Of a stretch of DNA of 64,000 nucleotides, positions 53,737 to 62,419 are shown piece after piece (the stretch's first letter is position 1; the number at the start of each line of letters is the position of its first letter). Source of the DNA: Gemmatimonadaceae bacterium (GTDB lineage Bacteria > Gemmatimonadota > Gemmatimonadetes > Gemmatimonadales > Gemmatimonadaceae); the NCBI GenBank assembly GCA_024710705.1, contig JANJUF010000113.1:1-64000 (forward strand). The letters run 5' to 3'. The translations under genes were made by a program, and so were the position numbers. The notes under the pieces were generated by a model. It did not search any database, was not told the DNA's origin, and saw nothing but the letters and a program-made list of their open reading frames with translations.

Positions 53737-55398
53737 GTGTCCGCACCGCTCTCCGCGCCGCTCGTGGGACCGAGCGCCTTCCGCGGAACGTTCCGCACCG
53801 ACGACGCGGCCCGCGCGGTGTACAGCGAGGCGGCCGGCGTCGGACGGATCCTCCCGGCAGCCGTCGCGGTGCCGGCCGACGCCGATGACGTCGTCACGCT
53901 GGTCCGATGGGCCGCGGCCACGGGGATGTCGCTCACCGCGCGCGGCGCCGGCAGCTCCATGGCCAACGGCGCCATCGGCCCCGGCGTGATCGTGGATCTC
54001 GCGCGCCTCGACCGCTGCGGCGCGGTGGACGTCGCCACCCGGCGCATCATCGTCGGCCCCGCCGTCACCCGCGACCGCGTGGAGCGCGAAGCCCTCGCCG
54101 ACGGGCTCGTCTTCCCGGTGGACCCCTCGAGCGGCTCCTTCGCCACCATCGGCGGGATGTGCGCCACCAACGCGGCCGGCGCCCGCAGCGTGAAGTACGG
54201 CGCCACGCGACGCTGGGTCGAGGCCGTCGAGTGCGTCTTCGCCAATGGCGAGCGCGCGTGGATCCGCCGCGGCGACGATCCGCGCGACGACCTCACCTGC
54301 GTGGCACGCTTCCTCTTTGAAGCCGGCCCCGCCATTCGCGCCAGCGATCCCGCGCTGTTCAAGCACGCCACGCGCAAGGAATCCAGCGGCTACGGCCTCG
54401 CCGACTGGCTCGCCAGCGGCGATGTGGTGGATGTCATCATCGGCTCCGAGGGCACGTTGGCGATCATCGTGGGGGTCGAGTTGCGCCTCGCGCCCCTGCC
54501 CGGCGGGACGGCCGGTCTCCTCGCCGGATTTCCCGACCTCGAAGGGGCCGCCGCCGCCGCCGGGCGGCTCGCCGAGGCCGGAGCGAGCGCGGTCGAACTG
54601 CTCGATCGCAGCTTCCTCGAGATCGCGGCGAGCGGCGGCGATGCCCTGCCGATTGCGCTGCCGCCCGGCCTCGATGCCGTGCTCATCGTCGAGGTCGAAG
54701 CCGACACCGAGATCGCCGCCATCGCCCGCCTGCGCGGTCTCGCCGGCTGGTGCGACGCCGGCGGGGCGACGCACATCGAGCAGGCCCGTGACCCCAGCGA
54801 CGAGACCCGGCTCTGGCAGCTGCGCCACGCGGCGAGTCCCATCCTCAACCGCCTCGCGCCCCGCTTGCAGAGCATGCAGCTGGTGGAGGATGGCTGCGTG
54901 CCCCCGTCGCGATTCGCCGAGTATGTCCGTGGCGTGCGGCGCGCGCTCGACGCCGCCCGTGTCCGCGGCGTCATCTTCGGACACGCCGGCGACGGGCACG
55001 CCCACGTCAACGTCCTCGTGGACGTGCGCGAGCGCGACTGGCGCGCCCGCATGGACCAGTTGGTCATTGACGTGACCGACCTCGTCGCGAGCCTCGGCGG
55101 CACCCTCGCCGGCGAACACGGCGACGGCCGGCTCCGCGCACCGCTCCTCGCGCGCACGTGGAGCGCCGAGGCCCGTGCGCACTTCGGCGCCACCAAGAAG
55201 GCCTTCGATCCGCAGGGCATCCTGAATCCCGGCGTGATCGTCCCGGCGCCGGGTGCGGCGCCGCTCGAGTCGGTGAAGTACGATCCGGCCCTCCCCGCCC
55301 TGCCCAAGGCCGCCCGCGCCGCGCTCGACAAGGTGGTGCAGGAGAAGGCCTGGGGACGCTTCCGGCTGGACCTCATCGGCACCGCACCAACCGAGTAG
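53737..55398 (+). CDS. FAD-binding oxidase (GlcD/D-lactate dehydrogenase family)
   Basis: A 553-residue flavoenzyme. The PCMH-type FAD domain has GMSLTARGAGSSMANGA, DPSSGSFATIGGMCATNAAGARSVKYG and GSEGTLAIIVGVELRLAPLP; the C-terminal FAD-oxidase domain has HIEQARDPSDETRLWQLRHA, FGHAGDGHAHVNVL and GEHGDGRLRAP. The HAGDGxxHxN and EHGDG motifs bind metal and substrate in the D-2-hydroxyacid dehydrogenase group. No 4Fe-4S domain is fused. The substrate could be glycolate, D-lactate or another 2-hydroxy acid. It starts with a GTG at 53737. Last gene of the long rightward run; thyX follows 41 bp later. Confidence 0.9.
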   Translation: MSAPLSAPLVGPSAFRGTFRTDDAARAVYSEAAGVGRILPAAVAVPADADDVVTLVRWAAATGMSLTARGAGSSMANGAIGPGVIVDLARLDRCGAVDVATRRIIVGPAVTRDRVEREALADGLVFPVDPSSGSFATIGGMCATNAAGARSVKYGATRRWVEAVECVFANGERAWIRRGDDPRDDLTCVARFLFEAGPAIRASDPALFKHATRKESSGYGLADWLASGDVVDVIIGSEGTLAIIVGVELRLAPLPGGTAGLLAGFPDLEGAAAAAGRLAEAGASAVELLDRSFLEIAASGGDALPIALPPGLDAVLIVEVEADTEIAAIARLRGLAGWCDAGGATHIEQARDPSDETRLWQLRHAASPILNRLAPRLQSMQLVEDGCVPPSRFAEYVRGVRRALDAARVRGVIFGHAGDGHAHVNVLVDVRERDWRARMDQLVIDVTDLVASLGGTLAGEHGDGRLRAPLLARTWSAEARAHFGATKKAFDPQGILNPGVIVPAPGAAPLESVKYDPALPALPKAARAALDKVVQEKAWGRFRLDLIGTAPTE

Positions 55399-55439
55399 TT
55401 TTCCCTCTCCTCCTCGACTCCCGCTTCCCTCTCGTCGCC

Positions 55440-56195
55440 ATGCCCCAGTTCTTCACCGAGCCCAAGGTCACCGTCCTCGCCCGCCCCGTCTTCGCGGAGC
55501 CCGCGCATCTCCCGGTGAAGTGGATGGGCGAGAGCACCGACGGCGAGCGCCTCGCCGAGTTCGCCGGCCGGCTCTGCTACATGAGCCAGAAGAACCCGGC
55601 CAGCCGCGCCACCCGTGAGTACCTCGAGAACATCAAGAAGCAGGGGCACGGCTCGGTGCTCGAGCACGCCAACTACTCGCTGCTGCTCGAAGGAGTCTCG
55701 CGCTCCCTCACCCACGAGTTGGTGCGGCACCGTGCGGGCTTCGCGTATTCGCAGCTCTCGCAGCGCTACGTGGATGAGTCGGACGCGGCGTTCGTGGTGC
55801 CGCCCGCCATCCTCGGCGACGAGGCGCTCGTGGACGCGTGGAAGGCGCAGGTCGAGTCGGCGCAGGCCACGTACATCGCGCTGGTGGACAAGCTGATGAC
55901 GCGCTACCAGTGGGTGGACGACAAGGTCCACCGCCGGAAGATGGCCCGCGAGGCGGCGCGCGGCGTGCTCCCGAACTCCACCGAAACGAAGATCGTCGTG
56001 ACGGGCAACGCCCGCGCGTGGCGCACCATGCTCGAACTCCGGTCCAGCGAAGGAGCCGAGTTCGAGATCCGGCGCATGGCCCTCGCCGTGCTGCGGGTGC
56101 TGCAGCAGGAGGCGCCGGGATTCTTCGCCGACTTCGAGGTGTACGTGGCGGCCGACCGCGCCGAGTCGGCGCGGATCGCGGACCACAAGGTCTAG
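55440..56195 (+). CDS. thyX: FAD-dependent thymidylate synthase
   Basis: Makes dTMP from dUMP using methylene-tetrahydrofolate and FAD; 251 residues. The diagnostic region is LTHELVRHRAGFAYSQLSQRYVD, with Arg96, His97, Arg98 and Ser107. The usual pattern is RHR-x7-S; here there are eight residues between RHR and the Ser, one more than usual. EHANYSLLLEGVSRSL and LPNSTETKIVVTGNARAW are standard ThyX blocks. The ATG at 55440 opens MPQFFTEPKVTV. Presence of ThyX suggests that thyA is absent, which cannot be checked here. It is convergent with the EF-G-like gene, 4 bp apart. Confidence 0.95.
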   Translation: MPQFFTEPKVTVLARPVFAEPAHLPVKWMGESTDGERLAEFAGRLCYMSQKNPASRATREYLENIKKQGHGSVLEHANYSLLLEGVSRSLTHELVRHRAGFAYSQLSQRYVDESDAAFVVPPAILGDEALVDAWKAQVESAQATYIALVDKLMTRYQWVDDKVHRRKMAREAARGVLPNSTETKIVVTGNARAWRTMLELRSSEGAEFEIRRMALAVLRVLQQEAPGFFADFEVYVAADRAESARIADHKV

Positions 56196-56199
56196 GCGC

Positions 56200-58287
56200 T
56201 CACTCCGGCGCCTGCGCCTTCGCCACCTTCGCCACCACCTCGGCCGGCGCCTGCTCGAAGCCGTGCATCCGGTACCGCACCGAGCCGTACCCGTGCGTGA
56301 TGCTCTGCAACCGCGTGGCGTAGAGGTGCAGCTCCGACATCGGCACCACCGCCTTCACCACGGACCCGTTCCCATCAGGCGCGGGCTCCGTGCCGAGGAT
56401 CTGGCCGCGACGCCCCGAAAGATCGCCCAGCACGTCGCCCAAGGTTGAATCGGGCGTGGTGACGTCCACCTGCATCAGCGGCTCGAGCAGCACCGGCTTC
56501 GCCTTCGGCGCGATCGTCTTGAAGGCCAGGATGCCCGCCATCTTGAAGGACGCTTCGTTGGAATCCACCGAGTGGTACGAACCGTCGAACACCTCGACCT
56601 CGAAATCCACCACCGGGAATCCGGCCAGCACGCCGCGTTCGGCCGCTTCCTGCACGCCCTTCTCCACCGCCGGGATGTACTGCCGGGGGATCACGCCGCC
56701 GGAGATCTTGTCCACGAAGCGGTAGCCCGTGCCGCGCGGTGCCGGCTTGATGCGGATCCAGCAGTCGCCGAACTGTCCCTTGCCGCCCGTCTGCTTCTTG
56801 TGGCGGCCTTGGCCTTCGGCCGCACCCAGCAGGGTCTCGCGATACGGCACGCGCGGCGGGCGCAAGGTGGCCTTCACGCCGTACTGCCGCTCGAGTCGCG
56901 CCAGCGCCACCTCGAGGTGCCGCTCGCCGAGGCCCTCGATGATCGTCTCGTGCGTCTCGGACTCGAAGTGGGTCTGGATGGTCGGGTCTTCGTCGTGCAG
57001 CCGGTGCAAGCCCATCTGCAGCTTCTCTTCGTCGGCGCGCGCCGCGGCATCGATGGCGAACGAGACCAGCGCATCCGGGAAGGGAATGGCCGGCATGCGC
57101 ACCGGGTGCTCCTTGGTGGACAGCGTGTCGTTGGTGTGCGTGGAGCGCAGCTTGGCCACGCAACCAATGTCGCCGGGGTAGAGGCGCGGGACCTCGACCC
57201 GCTCCTTCCCCTGCGGGATGGCCAGGTGCGAGAGCTTCTCCGGCACGGCACGGGTGGCGTTGTACACCTCGGCGCCGTTGGCCACCGTGCCGCTGAATGT
57301 GCGGAAGTAGCTCACCTCGCCGACGTGCGTCTCGGTGGTGGTCTTGAAGACCAGCGCGGTGAAGGGCGCGTCTTCGCGCGGGTGCACTTCGACCATCCGG
57401 TCGCCTTCGGCCCCATGCAGCCCGTGTAGCTCTTCCATCTCGTAGGCATTGGGCATCAGTTGGACCAGCAGGTCGAGCACCGCCCGCACACCGTAGGTGA
57501 GGCCGGCCGAGCAACAGAGCAGTGGGAAGAGCTCGGCGCGCTTCATCGCCTCCTTCATGGCGTGCATCTCCTCGTCCCCTGGAAGCTCCTCGCCGGCGAA
57601 GAAGCGCTCGAGCAGGGCGTCGTCGGTGGCGGCGATGGCTTCCACCATTTCGGCGTGGTAGCGCTCGAAGCGGGCCTGCTCGCTCGCCGGGATGGGGCCT
57701 TCCTCGTACTCGCCGGCCTTGGTCCCTGGCTTGAAGAGGTGTGCCTTCTTGGTGAAGAGGTTGATGATGCCGCTGAAGCCGGCGCCCGCGCCGATGGGGA
57801 TCTCCACCGGCACGACCTTGGCCGTGAGCTTGTCCTTGATGGCCTGGTAGGCGGCGTCGAAGTCGGCGTGCTCCTTGTCCATCATCGTGACGACGAACAG
57901 GACGGGGTCCTTCCGGCGGATGGCTTCGCGGAACATCCGCTCGGTGCCCACCTCGACGCCGGCCGACGCGCCGACGGCCACGAGGGCACCGTCGGCGGCC
58001 ACCAGTCCAGAGATGGCGTCACCGGCGAAATCGGCGTAGCCGGGCGTGTCGAGCAGGTTGATCTTCGAGTCGCGCCACTCGGCGAAGGCGCAGCCGAGGG
58101 AGATCGAGTAGCCGCGGGCGGTCTCTTCGGGAGAGGTATCCGTGAGCGCGGTGCCGTCCTTCACCGAGCCATGTCGTCGGGTGGTCCCAGAAACAAAAGC
58201 GAGCGCGTCGACCAGAGTGGTCTTCCCGCTCGCACCATGTCCGACAACCGCCACGTTCCGGATTTCCGCGCTCTTGTACTCCCGCAT
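56200..58287 (-). CDS. EF-G-like translational GTPase with altered G4 motif
   Basis: A 695-residue relative of elongation factor G (the FusA2/EF-G-like group). Domain I has G1 GHGASGKTT (16-24), G2 region ETARGYSI, G3 DTPG (80-83). The G4 motif, normally NKxD, reads TMMD (134-137), so the Asn and Lys that contact guanine are Thr and Met. Domains II to V follow (FTALVFKTTTETHVGEVSYFRTFSG, HFESETHETIIEGLGERHLEVAL, GQFGDCWIRIKP, GYGSVRYRMHGFEQ). The ATG 58287 has an excellent GGAGGAGGG ribosome site. It may help ribosomes in a specialised way or bind a different nucleotide. A canonical fusA is not in the window. Confidence 0.85.
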   Translation of the reverse strand: MREYKSAEIRNVAVVGHGASGKTTLVDALAFVSGTTRRHGSVKDGTALTDTSPEETARGYSISLGCAFAEWRDSKINLLDTPGYADFAGDAISGLVAADGALVAVGASAGVEVGTERMFREAIRRKDPVLFVVTMMDKEHADFDAAYQAIKDKLTAKVVPVEIPIGAGAGFSGIINLFTKKAHLFKPGTKAGEYEEGPIPASEQARFERYHAEMVEAIAATDDALLERFFAGEELPGDEEMHAMKEAMKRAELFPLLCCSAGLTYGVRAVLDLLVQLMPNAYEMEELHGLHGAEGDRMVEVHPREDAPFTALVFKTTTETHVGEVSYFRTFSGTVANGAEVYNATRAVPEKLSHLAIPQGKERVEVPRLYPGDIGCVAKLRSTHTNDTLSTKEHPVRMPAIPFPDALVSFAIDAAARADEEKLQMGLHRLHDEDPTIQTHFESETHETIIEGLGERHLEVALARLERQYGVKATLRPPRVPYRETLLGAAEGQGRHKKQTGGKGQFGDCWIRIKPAPRGTGYRFVDKISGGVIPRQYIPAVEKGVQEAAERGVLAGFPVVDFEVEVFDGSYHSVDSNEASFKMAGILAFKTIAPKAKPVLLEPLMQVDVTTPDSTLGDVLGDLSGRRGQILGTEPAPDGNGSVVKAVVPMSELHLYATRLQSITHGYGSVRYRMHGFEQAPAEVVAKVAKAQAPE

Positions 58288-58412
58288 GGGACATCCCTCC
58301 TCCCGCCAGCAGGCGGGCGCATCATTGGGAAGTCACGTTGCATCCCGAGGCGCGAAGGGTCAAGCAGGCGTGTTCCCATCCACGTGTAAGGGAACCACCG
58401 GGCAGCGGGGAG

Positions 58413-58946
58413 TCAGTCCTCGTCGACGAAGTTCTCGGCGTCCGCTTCCCGCTGCGCGGCGAGTGTGTCCGCCGCGCTGGCGCCACCGGCGACGGCGAGC
58501 TGGAGCGTGAGCGTGCGGCGCGTGCCTTCGGGCCAGTCGGGCATCAGCAGGCCGGCCAGCAGCCGACGGATGCTCTGGCCGCCCTCGGCCAGCAGCTCGG
58601 CCGCGGTCTCGCGGAGCACCGTGAGCGGAATGGCGAGCTCGCGACGGATGATCTCTCCGGTGTGGCGATCGTGCCACGCCGCGTCGCCCACGGCACCATC
58701 CGTTTCGGTCAGGTGGAGGTCGCCGCCGGCCAGCAGCGTGCCCTCTCCGGCACGGCGCGCTTCGACGGCGGCCGCCAGCGCCAGCGCGAGGGACTCTGGC
58801 GTGGGGGCGCCGTAGAGCGTCACAAGCTCGCGCGTCGGCGCCTCAAGCGTCTGCGGAGACGCCACCGAACTCACGCGCGCGAAGGACCGCGCATCCGTCG
58901 CCGACTCATCCCACTCCACCATCACGTCCATCATCGCCTCGTGCAT
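58413..58946 (-). CDS. Hypothetical protein with repeated Ala/Leu helices
   Basis: A 177-residue acidic, probably cytoplasmic protein. It has a mixed first half (SVASPQTLEAPTRELVTLYGAP), then a segment with possible strands (GEGTLLAGGDLHLTETDGAVGDAAWHDRHTGEIIRREL), and a C-terminal helical region ending ADAENFVDED. No membrane segment or Cys pattern is seen. ATG 58946 is used; ATGs at 58934 and 58931 are alternatives. It precedes the EF-G-like gene on the same strand by 125 bp. I do not recognise it. Confidence 0.55.
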   Translation of the reverse strand: MHEAMMDVMVEWDESATDARSFARVSSVASPQTLEAPTRELVTLYGAPTPESLALALAAAVEARRAGEGTLLAGGDLHLTETDGAVGDAAWHDRHTGEIIRRELAIPLTVLRETAAELLAEGGQSIRRLLAGLLMPDWPEGTRRTLTLQLAVAGGASAADTLAAQREADAENFVDED

Positions 58947-59051
58947 CCGGTTCACCACGCCTGCCGTTAGCCTACATACCCCAGAGGAACACCGAGGTGT
59001 CACATTGCGTTCCGACGAACGGCGTTCCGACGAACGCGTTCGTGCGTGTGA

Positions 59052-59057
59052 TAGCTT
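59052..59057 (+). promoter_or_regulatory. -10-like hexamer directly before the deacetylase gene
   Basis: TAGCTT ends 5 nt before the ATG at 59063 and there is no Shine-Dalgarno. A direct repeat of GTTCCGACGAAC lies just upstream (59009-59036 region), replacing a recognisable -35. Confidence 0.35.
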
Positions 59058-59062
59058 TGTGC

Positions 59063-59983
59063 ATGCTCCGTGCCATGCTCGCGCTGTCGCTCGTCGCGAC
59101 ACTTCCGCCTTCGCTGCTGGCCCAGGTCACACGCGCGCCGAACGAGATGGGGCGCATCCCGGTGCTCGAGTACCACCTCATCGGCGAACGGGAGAGCCGC
59201 TGGTCGCGGAATTGGCAGCGCTTCGCGCGCGACCTCGAGTTACTGCACGAGCGGGGGTACCGGCCGATCACCGTCCGCCAGCTCGTCCGCGGAGAGATTG
59301 ACCTGCCGGCTGGCCTCTCGCCCGTCGTCATCACCTTCGACGACGCATCGCCGGGACAGTTCCGCTACCTCGAGGAGCACGGACGCCTGCGGGTGGATCC
59401 CACGTCGGCCGTTGGCATCTGGGACGCCTTCGCCGCGCGCCACCCCGAGTGGAAGGGCCGCGCCGTGTTCTGCGTGCTGACCGCCGCCGACGAAGGGCAC
59501 GCGCTGTTCGGCGAGAGGGGGATCCAAGGCCAGCGCAGCGCGTGGCGCCTGCCCAAGGTGCGCTATCTCATCGAACAGGGGCACGAGGTCTGCAACCACA
59601 CGCTGTGGCACGCCAATCTCGCGCAGATGAGCAGTGCCGTGGTGCGCGAGCAGATTGCCCGGGCGCAGCTCGCGGTGGACTCGGCGGTGCCGGGATACGC
59701 GCCACGCACGTTCGCGTTGCCGCTCGGCCAGTGGCCCGCCGACCGCGACCTGCTCAAGTCGGGAAGTTGGACAGACCCTCGTTCCGGCCGGGTGGTCCAG
59801 TATGAGATCGACGCCATCCTGATGGTCGCCGGGGGACCCGCCCGTTCGCCGAAGGACCCCGCCTTCGACCCCCTCCGGATCCCGCGAGTGCAGGTCTTCG
59901 GCGACGAACTCGAACGGTTGCTGGACCGCCTCGACCGCGAGGGCGTCCGATACGTGAGTGCCGGCACCAGAATTGGGCGCTAA
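59063..59983 (+). CDS. Exported polysaccharide deacetylase (NodB fold)
   Basis: A 306-residue carbohydrate esterase family 4-type protein with signal peptide MLRAMLALSLVATLPPSLLAQ. The metal-binding Asp-Asp pair is in VVITFDDASPGQFRYL and the second histidine motif is in EVCNHTLWHANLAQ (His-x4-His). Between the first Asp motif and the His motif sits an insertion (ARHPEWKGRAVFCVLTAADEG). The C-terminal strands end at VRYVSAGTRIGR. Substrate could be peptidoglycan or an exopolysaccharide. The ATG at 59063 opens the signal peptide; a -10-like hexamer lies 5 nt upstream. Confidence 0.87.
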   Translation: MLRAMLALSLVATLPPSLLAQVTRAPNEMGRIPVLEYHLIGERESRWSRNWQRFARDLELLHERGYRPITVRQLVRGEIDLPAGLSPVVITFDDASPGQFRYLEEHGRLRVDPTSAVGIWDAFAARHPEWKGRAVFCVLTAADEGHALFGERGIQGQRSAWRLPKVRYLIEQGHEVCNHTLWHANLAQMSSAVVREQIARAQLAVDSAVPGYAPRTFALPLGQWPADRDLLKSGSWTDPRSGRVVQYEIDAILMVAGGPARSPKDPAFDPLRIPRVQVFGDELERLLDRLDREGVRYVSAGTRIGR

Positions 59984-60071
59984 ACGTAGGCGCTTGTCAC
60001 GTGGTGATGCCCCTGACTTGCCCGTGGTGGCACGGAAGGGCATGTTCTGCGTACCCTAATCACCGTCACCG

Positions 60072-61319
60072 ATGCCCATCAGACGCCCGCGTGGCCCAAA
60101 GCCAGCCCTCCGACATGTCGCCTTCCTTGAAGCGGTCGCGCTTCAAGATGAGGCTTCGCCGGGACGCATCTCATTCCAGGCCGGATTCCTGACGCTTCGC
60201 CTGCTCGATGAGTGGGTGTCGCTAGGCGGCATGATCGCCGATTCGGAATCTCAGGCGCACGTCGCCACCAAGGCGGCGGTGGAGGCCGTGCGCGACGATA
60301 CCGAGACGCGCACCGCGCTGCTCCGGATCCTCGAAGCCATCACAATGCTGCATGATCCCGACGCGCAGCCAGTGCTGCCGCGGGTCTTCGCCTACGGCAG
60401 CATGCTCGAACATCGCGGCCACCTGATGCTGGCGGCCGACGTCTACGCCACCGTCTCGCGCTACGTGGATGTGCGCGCCCATCTGGACCTCGCGTTCGAC
60501 GCACTCATGAAGCAGGGCTTCTGCACGCGTGTCGGGGGCGATCTCGAGGCCGCGCAGCGGGCGTACGAGAACGCCGGCATGCTGGCCGGGCGGGCGCGCG
60601 ACCGGTCGCGGGTGCTCTACGCCCGCATCGGCGAGGCCAAGGTGGCGTGGAGCCGGGGCAACCTGCCGGCGGCCGACGCCGCCCTCACCAAGATCGCGGC
60701 CGAGGCGGAGACGCTGGGCGATGCCCGGCTGCACGCCATCGCGTTGCACGACTGCGCGGCGGTGGCGCGGTTACGGGAGGATCTTCCTCGCGCCATCCGT
60801 CTAGCCTTCGAGTCGTTCGCCCGCACCACCGATGCCGGCGAGAAGGAGCGCGTGCTCGGCGACCTAGGGAACTTTCTGGGGCACGTGGGCGCGTACGACA
60901 CCGCCCGCACGGCACTCACGCTGCTCGAGCGTAGCGCGCGGACACAGGAAACGCGATGGAACTCGCGCGTGAACTTGATGGATCTGGCCGCTCGCGAGGG
61001 CAGCGAGACGCTGTTCGAGCAGCACCGGCGTGCGCTGGAGCAGGCCACGCTCCCAGGGCGTCTGGGCGTGACCTACCATCGTGATGCCGCCAAGGGGCTG
61101 GCGCGCTTCGGCCGTCTCGACGAGGCGCGCACCTCCCTCGAGCGCGCCCGCGGACTCGCGAGCGCGCAGGGGATGCATCAGCTCAGCTTCGAGATCGAAG
61201 CCCTGGCGGCCACACTCGATGAGCAGGCCAAGAAGGTGAAGCAGGTGGTTCCAACGTCCGCTCCGGCCGACATCGCCGAGGCGCTCGAAGGACTGCTGCG
61301 GGAGACGGCGACGGTCTGA
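60072..61319 (+). CDS. TPR-repeat protein, possible peptide sensor
   Basis: A 415-residue all-helical cytoplasmic protein with TPR-like repeats from about residue 100 to 400, for example AADVYATVSRYVDVRAHLDLAF, EAAQRAYENAGMLAGRARDRSRVLYARIGEAKVAW, ADAALTKIAAEAETLGDARLHAIALHDCAAVARL and EARTSLERARGLASAQGMHQL. The N-terminal 60 residues are different (RHVAFLEAVALQDEASPGRISFQAGFLTLRLLDEW) and could form a regulatory or HTH-like helical domain. Length and repeat layout recall Rap/Rgg-type sensors. A tiny secreted-peptide-like ORF ends 25 bp after its stop on the other strand. A link between the two is a hypothesis. Confidence 0.7.
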   Translation: MPIRRPRGPKPALRHVAFLEAVALQDEASPGRISFQAGFLTLRLLDEWVSLGGMIADSESQAHVATKAAVEAVRDDTETRTALLRILEAITMLHDPDAQPVLPRVFAYGSMLEHRGHLMLAADVYATVSRYVDVRAHLDLAFDALMKQGFCTRVGGDLEAAQRAYENAGMLAGRARDRSRVLYARIGEAKVAWSRGNLPAADAALTKIAAEAETLGDARLHAIALHDCAAVARLREDLPRAIRLAFESFARTTDAGEKERVLGDLGNFLGHVGAYDTARTALTLLERSARTQETRWNSRVNLMDLAAREGSETLFEQHRRALEQATLPGRLGVTYHRDAAKGLARFGRLDEARTSLERARGLASAQGMHQLSFEIEALAATLDEQAKKVKQVVPTSAPADIAEALEGLLRETATV

Positions 61320-61343
61320 CCGTCGCCGGTCCCCGCGACCGGA

Positions 61344-61463
61344 TTAGATCCCCGAGCTGTAGACGTCGCTGGTCGGCTTCGGACCAACCGGGTTGGTGCA
61401 GGCGGTGGCCGAGAGGGCGAGGGCGGCGAAGAGGACGACGAAGACGAGGCGAGCGCTGCGCAT
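61344..61463 (-). CDS. 39-residue lipopeptide-like small protein
   Basis: A complete ORF too short for usual gene finders. The N-terminus MRSARLVFVVLFAALALSATAC is a hydrophobic signal ending in Cys22, a weak lipobox (-3 Ala, -2 Thr, -1 Ala). The mature part is only 18 residues, CTNPVGPKPTSDVYSSGI. An AGGAGC ribosome site lies 8 nt before the ATG (61461-61463). The stop codon TAA is at 61344-61346. It lies between the TPR gene (convergent) and the AraC-type regulator (divergent). Short hydrophobic-signal peptides next to TPR proteins are sometimes precursors of secreted signals; nothing here proves that. Confidence 0.6.
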   Translation of the reverse strand: MRSARLVFVVLFAALALSATACTNPVGPKPTSDVYSSGI

Positions 61464-61606
61464 GTTCGAGCTCCTGGTAAGGGGGAATCATCCCCGAGGT
61501 GTCTCGAAGTTAGGCAGGTTTTTCTGATGTCTATATAGTGTTTTGTGTCTGTAAATACGACTTTTGTGCCATGTTCGCGCCACTGGCGCCCTTTGGAGGC
61601 AGTGAG

Positions 61607-62419
61607 ATGATTGTCGCAGCTTGTGTCGAACCACCCAAACTCGCTCGCCTCCGCGGGGCGGTCGGCGACACGCACCGTCTGCACGTCGCGCTCGACTGGG
61701 ATCACGCCAACAGCATCGTGCGGCGGCAACCGGTGGATGTGCTCGTCGTGGATCCCGCGTTCGGGTCGTCGAACGGGCCTCGCACCGACGCCATTCGCTC
61801 GCTGCGCGCCGAGTTCCGCTCGGTCCCGTTCGTGGTCTACTCCGTCCTCGCGGCACAGACCCTGCAGCCGATCATCGAGCTCGGCCGCGAGGGGATGGAG
61901 CAGCTGGTGCTCTTCGGCGTGGACGACGATCCGCGGCACCTGCGGCGGATCCTTGAGCGCCAGCCGGGTGTCGCACTGGCCGAACAGCTGATGACGCGGC
62001 TGCAACCACGGCTCCGGTCGTTGCCCGCCGACGTGGCGCGGGCCATCGAGCGGGTGGTCCACACGCCCGCCGCGTTCAAGGGCGTGCCTGACCTCGCCGC
62101 TGCCGCCAACGTCTCACGGCGCACCATCTACCGGGAGTGCGAGCGCGCCCAGCTGGCCTCGCCGCGCGAAGTGATTGCTGGCGCCCGCGTGTTGCGGGCC
62201 TATGCTTTCCTGCGCGAGTCCGATTACGCCATCGAGGACGTGGCCGAACACCTGCGCTTCTCGAGCCCACACCATCTCACGAAGACCATGCGATGGGCCT
62301 GTGGCATGACGACGGCGCGGGCCCGCGACCGGGTGGCACCAGACGATTTCGTGAACATGCTTTCCGCCCGGTTGATGCCGGCCGCGCCCGCGACGGCCAC
62401 CACCGATGCCGCGCCCTGA
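61607..62419 (+). CDS. AraC-type transcriptional regulator with receiver-like N-terminal domain
   Basis: A 270-residue regulator. The C-terminal ~95 residues have the two AraC helix-turn-helix units: VPDLAAAANVSRRTIYRECERAQL and IEDVAEHLRFSSPHHLTKTMRWACGMT. The N-terminal part (about 1-150) has the alternating strand/helix pattern of a receiver fold (VDVLVVDPAFGSSNG, RSVPFVVYSVLAAQ, MEQLVLFGVDDDP) but lacks the acidic pocket of a true receiver. I chose the ATG at 61607 because GGAGG lies 7 nt upstream; ATGs at 61538 and 61571 have none. The 5' region is unusually A/T-rich (61520-61560) and probably holds its promoter. It overlaps the receiver gene by 14 bp. Confidence 0.8.
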   Translation: MIVAACVEPPKLARLRGAVGDTHRLHVALDWDHANSIVRRQPVDVLVVDPAFGSSNGPRTDAIRSLRAEFRSVPFVVYSVLAAQTLQPIIELGREGMEQLVLFGVDDDPRHLRRILERQPGVALAEQLMTRLQPRLRSLPADVARAIERVVHTPAAFKGVPDLAAAANVSRRTIYRECERAQLASPREVIAGARVLRAYAFLRESDYAIEDVAEHLRFSSPHHLTKTMRWACGMTTARARDRVAPDDFVNMLSARLMPAAPATATTDAAP

